The translations under genes and the position numbers were made by a program. Positions 5,921 through 10,158 of a DNA stretch of 10,158 bases are shown piece after piece. The DNA is taken from contig CALYTD010000019.1 in NCBI GenBank assembly GCA_945486445.1, forward strand, positions 1 through 10,158, read 5' to 3'. The notes beneath the pieces were generated by a model. The model ran no database searches and had not been told where the DNA came from. It was given only the letters and a program-made list of their open reading frames with translations. Origin of the DNA: an uncultured Prevotellaceae bacterium (GTDB taxonomy: Bacteria > Bacteroidota > Bacteroidia > Bacteroidales > Bacteroidaceae). Every line of letters starts with the position of its first letter. The stretch's first letter is position 1.

Positions 5921-6907
5921 ATGGACACCCTGCACTGGCAGCACAAATATAAAGACACCAAGAACTTCTTGTTCAGCATTCTGAACAAGGAGTTCTTGGT
6001 TTTCCTGTTTTTCCTCTTGGTAAGTACTGCGTTCTGGTTTATGACCACTCTCAACGAGACTTATGAGAAAGAAATAAAGATACCGCTGACAATTACCGAC
6101 GTACCAACAAACATTGTCATTACGGAAGGGCTGCCCGACAGCGTCAGAGTAACACTAAAAGACAAGGGATTCAACCTCATCAAATACGTATTCGACAACA
6201 ATCTGCCCCACATTCGCATACCTTTCCTACACTACGCAAAGTCACAAAGCAAGGGTTCCGTTACCCCATCAGAAATACAGAAACTACTAAAACCACGCCT
6301 GGATGAATCTACCACCATACTGGCAGTAAAGGCAGAGCACTGGGACTTCTACTTCTGCCGGGGCAACAAGAAACGTATTCCTGTAATAATCAACGGCAAC
6401 ATATCCGCAAAACCCAACTACTATATCAGCCGTTGTACACTCACTCCCGACAGTATCACCATACTTGCAGCAGCAGAAGCACTGGATACAATAACTGCAG
6501 CATACACAGACGTGGTCAATATGGAAAACATTTCCGAGTCAACAACACGCACAATAGCGCTTCAACACATAAAGGGTGCGAAGATGGAGACCGAAAATTC
6601 CAGCATTAGCGTTATCATAGACCAACTCACGGAACTGACAATCAAGGTACCAATAAAGCCCGTTAACGTGCCAGAAGACATATCCTTAAAAACCTTCCCA
6701 GCACAGGTTGAGGTGAGAGTTGCCGTAGGTGTAAGAAACAGTGGGGCCGTAAAGCCAGAACTGTTCAACGTGATTGCCGACTATAACGAACTACCTGCCA
6801 ACCAATCCGAGAAGCTTCAACTGCGGATCACCTCACAGCCACGAGGCATTGTGAAAGCGTTTCTCAAACAGACAACAGTGGATTATCTTATAGAAAACAA
6901 CAAATAA
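5921..6907 (+). CDS. ybbR: YbbR-domain membrane-anchored protein
   Basis: The 328-residue protein has an N-terminal cytoplasmic segment, one transmembrane helix at about residues 25-43 (FLVFLFFLLVSTAFWFMTTL), and a long extracytoplasmic part. The stretch LNETYEKEIKIPLTITDVP after the helix is typical of Bacteroidota YbbR-like proteins. The rest is beta-rich with YbbR-type repeats, visible as pairs such as GLPDSVRVTLKDKG, LTPDSITI and FPAQVEVRVAV. In Bacillus the YbbR protein (CdaR) regulates the diadenylate cyclase CdaA. No cyclase gene is in this window, so that role is not supported here. The gene lies between yajC and coaE, an arrangement I recall as conserved in Bacteroidales. Its 5' coding end contains a strong hairpin (5957-6000). 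Confidence 0.85.
   Translation: MDTLHWQHKYKDTKNFLFSILNKEFLVFLFFLLVSTAFWFMTTLNETYEKEIKIPLTITDVPTNIVITEGLPDSVRVTLKDKGFNLIKYVFDNNLPHIRIPFLHYAKSQSKGSVTPSEIQKLLKPRLDESTTILAVKAEHWDFYFCRGNKKRIPVIINGNISAKPNYYISRCTLTPDSITILAAAEALDTITAAYTDVVNMENISESTTRTIALQHIKGAKMETENSSISVIIDQLTELTIKVPIKPVNVPEDISLKTFPAQVEVRVAVGVRNSGAVKPELFNVIADYNELPANQSEKLQLRITSQPRGIVKAFLKQTTVDYLIENNK
5957..6000 (+). terminator. Terminator-like 20-bp hairpin inside the ybbR coding start
   Basis: Bases 5957-5976 pair with 5981-6000: 20 consecutive pairs with one U-G wobble (5967/5990) and the 4-base loop CATT. A U-rich run follows (TTTCCTGTTTTTCC, 6001-6014). The hairpin begins 36 bases after the ATG, in codons for KNFLFSILNKEFLV. In form it resembles an intrinsic terminator. 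Translating ribosomes would open it, so any attenuation would depend on poor translation of ybbR. The function is inferred; the structure is seen directly. Confidence 0.55.
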
Positions 6908-6923
6908 ACACCCCATACCACCC

Positions 6924-7514
6924 ATGCGCTACTGCATTACAGGCGGAATAGGAGCAGGGAAGTCCTACGTTTGCAAGAGACTTGAGCACCACGGCATCCG
7001 CATATACGACTGTGACAAAGGGGCAAAGCAACTGCTCCACACCTCACCCACACTGCGAAAGGCAATGATAACACTAATCGGCAGGGAGGCATACAAGGCC
7101 GACGGCACGCTGAACAAGCCCGCCGTGACAAGGTTTCTGCTTGCATCAGAAGAAAACAAACAACGTGTCAACGCCATAGTACACCCCGCCGTGATGGAAG
7201 ACTTCCACCGTTCCGGACTGCAATGGATGGAAAGTGCCATACTATACGAGGCACATCTCGAACACTATGTGGACAAGGTAATAGCCGTCACCGCCCCTGC
7301 CGAGACACGCATAAGACGCATAATGCAGCGTGATGGCATAACACACAGCATGGCAAAGGAGTGGCTCGACAAGCAGACTGACCAAAGCATCGTGGCTGAC
7401 AAAGCCGACTACGTAATAGTAAACGACGGTATCTCCAACCTTGACAGCCAGATAGAACAACTCTTGTCAGCACTCGCAAAGGCCGAAAAAGACACCGACA
7501 GCACTATCAGATAA
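6924..7514 (+). CDS. coaE: Dephospho-CoA kinase
   Basis: The enzyme phosphorylates the 3'-hydroxyl of dephospho-CoA with ATP, the last step of coenzyme A synthesis, in the cytoplasm. At 196 residues it has normal family length. The P-loop is at residues 7-14 (GGIGAGKS), a near-exact match to the CoaE consensus GGIGSGKS. YDCDKGAKQLL at about 28-38 carries the conserved Asp of the family. HPAVMEDF at about 87-94 is the conserved lid-region HP motif, and RIRRIMQRDGIT (about 128-139) and ADYVIVNDG (about 163-171) follow in the expected order. It begins 16 bases after the YbbR-domain gene and is certainly in the same transcription unit by spacing. An essential gene, it lies downstream of the intragenic hairpin in ybbR. 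Confidence 0.95.
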   Translation: MRYCITGGIGAGKSYVCKRLEHHGIRIYDCDKGAKQLLHTSPTLRKAMITLIGREAYKADGTLNKPAVTRFLLASEENKQRVNAIVHPAVMEDFHRSGLQWMESAILYEAHLEHYVDKVIAVTAPAETRIRRIMQRDGITHSMAKEWLDKQTDQSIVADKADYVIVNDGISNLDSQIEQLLSALAKAEKDTDSTIR

Positions 7515-7553
7515 AACAAGAATCCACATATAAAACAAAAAACAAACAACACA

Positions 7554-8000
7554 ATGCAGAAACCCCTTCTTCCCATCTCAGGCAAACCCGGACTTTATCT
7601 ACTCGTTTCACGCGCAAAGATGAGCCTCATTGTCGAGACACTCGACGGCTCACACAAGCGCATCCCAGCATTCGCAAGTGACCGTGTAACATCACTCGCC
7701 GATATAGCCATGTACACAGAAGACGACGATCTGCCGCTGATGAATGTCATGGTAGCACTCCGCGACATGGAGGAGGGTAAGAAGTCAAGCCTCAACTGGC
7801 GCAAGGCGTCAGGCAAGGAACTGCAAGACTACTTCGCAAAGTTCCTGCCCAACTTCGACCGCGAGCGCGTACACAACAGTGATATAAAGAAACTCATACA
7901 GTGGTATAACATACTTGTCGATGCCGGCATCACCAACTTCGAGGAGGTTTTGAAGCCAACAAACGGCAACAACATTGACGACAGAGAGCAAGAGGCATGA
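7554..8000 (+). CDS. DUF5606-type Bacteroidota protein of unknown function
   Basis: The 148-residue protein opens [20 protein letters not shown], which I recognise as a conserved Bacteroidota family (DUF5606, with a second small domain after it). No catalytic motif is visible. The first part (about 1-50) looks like a small beta domain: [23 protein letters not shown]. The second part (about 60-140) looks helical, with [31 protein letters not shown] and [16 protein letters not shown]. There is no signal peptide or membrane segment, so it is probably cytoplasmic. The stop codon overlaps the queF start by four bases (ATGA), so the two are probably translationally coupled. The coaE gap is 39 bases. 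Function is unknown; a role near queuosine synthesis or CoaE would be guesswork. Confidence 0.8.
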   Translation: MQKPLLPISGKPGLYLLVSRAKMSLIVETLDGSHKRIPAFASDRVTSLADIAMYTEDDDLPLMNVMVALRDMEEGKKSSLNWRKASGKELQDYFAKFLPNFDRERVHNSDIKKLIQWYNILVDAGITNFEEVLKPTNGNNIDDREQEA

Positions 8001-8461
8001 ACGAACGCACGGACGAGGGGCTGACGCTCCTTGGAAAGAAGACGGAGTACCGCAGCGACTACGCTCCGGAGGTGCTGGAAACATTTGTGAACAAGCACCC
8101 GGAGAATGATTATTGGGTACAGTTCAACTGCCCGGAATTCACCTCCCTGTGCCCTATCACCGGGCAACCGGACTTCGCCGAGATAAAAATATCATACCTG
8201 CCAGACCGCAAAATGGTGGAGAGCAAGAGTCTGAAACTATATCTCTTCTCCTTCCGCAACCACGGAGCATTCCATGAGGACTGCGTGAACATCATCATGA
8301 AAGACCTCATAAAGCTCATGGACCCGAAGTACATAGAGGTCACAGGCATATTCCTGCCACGTGGCGGAATATCCATCTATCCCTACGCCAACTACGGACG
8401 GCCGGGCACAAAGTATGAGTTGATGGCCACACAACGACTGGAAAACAAAACTACCATATAG
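7997..8461 (+). CDS. queF: NADPH-dependent preQ0 reductase (7-cyano-7-deazaguanine reductase)
   Basis: QueF reduces the nitrile of preQ0 to the amine preQ1 with NADPH, a step in making the tRNA base queuosine. At 154 residues it is the short, unimodular type like B. subtilis QueF. Visible residues are catalytic Cys52 and Asp59 in [14 protein letters not shown], the QueF motif [16 protein letters not shown] at about 75-90, and substrate-binding Glu94 in AFHED. These match B. subtilis Cys55, Asp62 and Glu97 in spacing. It starts inside the previous gene's stop (ATGA overlap) and is the last gene of the operon, just before the palindrome at 8466-8518. No other queuosine gene is in the window. 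Confidence 0.96.
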   Translation: MNERTDEGLTLLGKKTEYRSDYAPEVLETFVNKHPENDYWVQFNCPEFTSLCPITGQPDFAEIKISYLPDRKMVESKSLKLYLFSFRNHGAFHEDCVNIIMKDLIKLMDPKYIEVTGIFLPRGGISIYPYANYGRPGTKYELMATQRLENKTTI

Positions 8462-8465
8462 AAAC

Positions 8466-8518
8466 GAAAATACGAACAGGTGCTGATTACCGTGTAATCA
8501 GCACCTGTTCGTATTTTC
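8466..8518. terminator. 25-bp perfect palindrome between queF and dnaX: bidirectional terminator, copy 2 of the repeated element
   Basis: Bases 8466-8490 are the exact reverse complement of 8494-8518, with a 3-base loop (CGT). The arms carry AAAA and TTTT at their outer ends, so either strand's RNA ends in GUAUUUUC. It begins 5 bases after the queF stop and ends 3 bases before the dnaX stop, filling the gap between convergent genes. The inner part, AGGTGCTGATTAC and GTAATCAGCACCT, is the same as in the palindrome at 2300-2358. Confidence 0.88.
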
Positions 8519-8520
8519 CC

Positions 8521-10104
8521 CTACTCTACCTCCAACTGCAATTCCCTCTGCATGGCGGCAAAAGCAGGGTTCGTGTCTATCAACTTCTGCATAAACTCAT
8601 GTGGTGACAACCTGCGCGCCACTTCCTTCTGCTCAGCAAGTCGTAGCGTCATTGTAACTCCGCCGTTGTGCAAACACTTTGCCATTGTCACCTGCACGCG
8701 GTTGAATATCTCGGCAATGTCACCTTGTAACATCGTATTCTCCACTATACAGTCTATGTGTGGGAACTCCGTGACCTTCAACTGCACATTCATCATTCTC
8801 TTTGCCAGTGCGCTCTGCTTGGTCTGCATCATTCTGTTACACATCATCAGCCACTCCCTGCGCACGTCATCTTCCGTAAATTCCGCCGCCTCATTGGCTG
8901 TTTCGCCAAGTGGTATCTTCTCCTCCACCTGACGGTTTACGGCGTTTGTACCCATTATCTTGCTGAACGATGCGCCTATCGAGCCAATCTTGATATGCGG
9001 CCGCTTATTGTTAGCGGCGTTATCTCTTGTCACCGGCGTTGTTAGTCGTGCAACATCATACGTGCCTTGCAGTGGCTCTGCCACCATTCCGCGGTCACTA
9101 TCTCCGTTAACAGCGTTTTCCTGTGACTGCCTCTCCCCCTTGGGAAGTGTAGAAGAGGCGGCGTTAACGGCAGCCATCTCCCCCATCAGTTTCCTGAACA
9201 GTGATTTTAAGCGTTTACAGGGCCTACGCCCACCGGCGGCATCGCCGTCATCCTCCTGCGTGATCTGTGCCAACTGTATCAGCGTCAGTTCCACAAGCAG
9301 ACGCTTATTGCTGCTCATACGGTAGTTCACGTCACACTGGTTAAGCAGTTTCAGTGCCTTATACAGGAACTTAGGCTGGCATCGTTTCGCCTGTTCCGCA
9401 TAGCGTTGCCGCTGTGTCTCGGCAGCCTCTATCAACTTTGTTGTCTGTGGGTCAAGCGCCATCAGCACGTTACGTATGTGCGATGCAAGACCGTTAACCG
9501 TCTGTCCGCCGTCAAAACCCCGCGCGAGTATGTTGTTAAGCGTCACCATTACCTCCGCAACCTTATTGTCAAGGCAATCATCTACTATGCTGAAATAGTT
9601 GTCAGCGTCAAGCACGTTGAGGTCTTCTATAACCTTTTGGTACGTTATATTACCCTGACAGAACGACGCTACCTGATCAAATATGGACAATGCGTCACGC
9701 ATACCGCCATCTGCTTTCTCGGCAATCACGTTGAGGGCAAGGTCCTCATACGTTATACCCTCACTCTCCGCCACATGCTTCAGGTGGGAGATTATACCCT
9801 GCACCGTCATGCGCTCAAAGTCATACACCTGACAACGGGAGATGATTGTAGGCAGAATCCTGTGTTTCTCCGTTGTTGCGAGAATGAAAATGACGTATGA
9901 TGGGGGCTCTTCCAGCGTTTTAAGGAACGAGTTGAAGGCCGCCGTTGACAGCATGTGCACCTCGTCTATGATGAACACCTTGTAGCGACCGGTCTGTGGT
10001 GGGATGCGTGTTTGTTCCATCAGCGCCTTGATATGCTCCACACCGTTGTTTGACGCGGCATCAAGTTCAAAGATATTTAGTGACCTTCCCTCGTCAAAGG
10101 CGGA
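8521..10104 (-). CDS. dnaX: DNA polymerase III subunit gamma/tau, 5' part missing
   Basis: DnaX is the ATPase of the clamp loader that places the sliding clamp at replication forks. About 527 residues can be read from SAFDEGRSLNIFELDAASNN onward. Visible are the AAA+ Walker B IIDEVHML, the helix FNSFLKTLEEPPSYVIFILA, sensor 1 ATTEKHRILPTIISRCQ, and sensor 2 GGMRDALS. These are followed by domain III (clamp-loader collar) and a long, variable tail. The Walker A P-loop and most of the zinc module, which should precede this point, are absent. A GTG at 10041 is only an internal codon, not the start. Upstream of about 10104 the sequence stops resembling DnaX and a TGA appears in frame at 10147-10149. 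As dnaX is essential, the break is more likely an assembly chimera than a real truncation. Confidence 0.9.
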   Translation of the reverse strand, partial: SAFDEGRSLNIFELDAASNNGVEHIKALMEQTRIPPQTGRYKVFIIDEVHMLSTAAFNSFLKTLEEPPSYVIFILATTEKHRILPTIISRCQVYDFERMTVQGIISHLKHVAESEGITYEDLALNVIAEKADGGMRDALSIFDQVASFCQGNITYQKVIEDLNVLDADNYFSIVDDCLDNKVAEVMVTLNNILARGFDGGQTVNGLASHIRNVLMALDPQTTKLIEAAETQRQRYAEQAKRCQPKFLYKALKLLNQCDVNYRMSSNKRLLVELTLIQLAQITQEDDGDAAGGRRPCKRLKSLFRKLMGEMAAVNAASSTLPKGERQSQENAVNGDSDRGMVAEPLQGTYDVARLTTPVTRDNAANNKRPHIKIGSIGASFSKIMGTNAVNRQVEEKIPLGETANEAAEFTEDDVRREWLMMCNRMMQTKQSALAKRMMNVQLKVTEFPHIDCIVENTMLQGDIAEIFNRVQVTMAKCLHNGGVTMTLRLAEQKEVARRLSPHEFMQKLIDTNPAFAAMQRELQLEVE

Positions 10105-10106
10105 GC

Positions 10107-10158
10107 CGTATTTTGGCAGACAAAATTTACCGGAACCGTGAAAATCTCAGCTACTGCA
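10107..10158 (+). pseudogene. Internal fragment of a DDE transposase (IS5/IS1182-like), cut at both ends
   Basis: The last 52 bases read on the + strand as RILADKIYRNRENLSYC. I recognise this as the internal block that precedes GIRLSGPxLGRP in one widespread group of DDE transposases; the exact IS family is not certain. No start codon, terminal inverted repeat or target duplication lies between it and dnaX, so this is not an intact IS end. The joint with dnaX falls at about 10102-10110. It could be a chimeric contig end or a recombined remnant. Confidence 0.6.

Noticed and set aside
9195..9235. Possible programmed frameshift site in dnaX (CTTAAAATC on the - strand)
   Set aside because: It lacks the A-rich slippery heptamer and a clear downstream hairpin seen in E. 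coli dnaX, and the frame continues normally.
8552..9325. Several + strand frames opposite dnaX (8552-8932, 8960-9325)
   Set aside because: They overlap a clearly coding - strand gene, have no recognisable domain and no upstream signals.
1..10158. CRISPR arrays, tRNA or rRNA genes, toxin-antitoxin or defence genes
   Set aside because: No regularly spaced repeats, cloverleaf-like sequence or family motifs were seen; the genes are core functions plus rhamnose use.

Overview
The window is a stretch of Bacteroidota chromosome, most likely Bacteroidales and plausibly Prevotella-like. That placement rests on the gene set and order (a RhaT/RhaD pair of the Bacteroides type, a NusB with a long N-terminal extension, yajC-ybbR-coaE, a DUF5606-type protein next to queF). 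It also rests on two promoters that match the Bacteroidota consensus (TTTG, about 20 bases, TAnnTTTG) and on the absence of strong Shine-Dalgarno sequences. The genus is inferred, not demonstrated.

Layout. Bases 1-2076 (+ strand) are the end of a rhamnose catabolic operon: the last codons of a probable L-rhamnose isomerase, the rhamnose permease rhaT, and the aldolase rhaD. Bases 2077-2422 are non-coding and hold a GC-rich terminator and a long palindrome. Bases 2423-4261 (- strand) carry rplY (L25/Ctc), pth (peptidyl-tRNA hydrolase) and an S4-domain Hsp15-like RNA-binding protein. A clear intrinsic terminator lies between rplY and pth. Bases 4262-4574 hold back-to-back promoters for rplY (-) and nusB (+). 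Bases 4575-8461 (+) look like one operon: nusB, yajC, a YbbR-domain membrane protein, coaE, a DUF5606-type protein and queF, with gaps of 16-59 bases and a 4-base ATGA overlap at the end. Bases 8521 to about 10104 (-) are dnaX without its 5' part. The final ~50 bases do not continue dnaX; they read on the + strand as an internal piece of a DDE transposase.

Function. Apart from rhamnose use, this is core housekeeping: translation (L25, Pth, an Hsp15-like protein), transcription antitermination (NusB), secretion and envelope (YajC, YbbR), coenzyme A synthesis (CoaE), queuosine synthesis (QueF) and replication (DnaX).

I found no CRISPR array, defence island, prophage, tRNA or rRNA. The most notable signals are small. 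A palindrome with a shared core (GGTGCTGATTAC / GTAATCAGCACC) sits in both convergent intergenic regions. A 20-bp terminator-like hairpin lies inside the start of the ybbR coding sequence. The dnaX/transposase junction at the right edge may be an assembly chimera.
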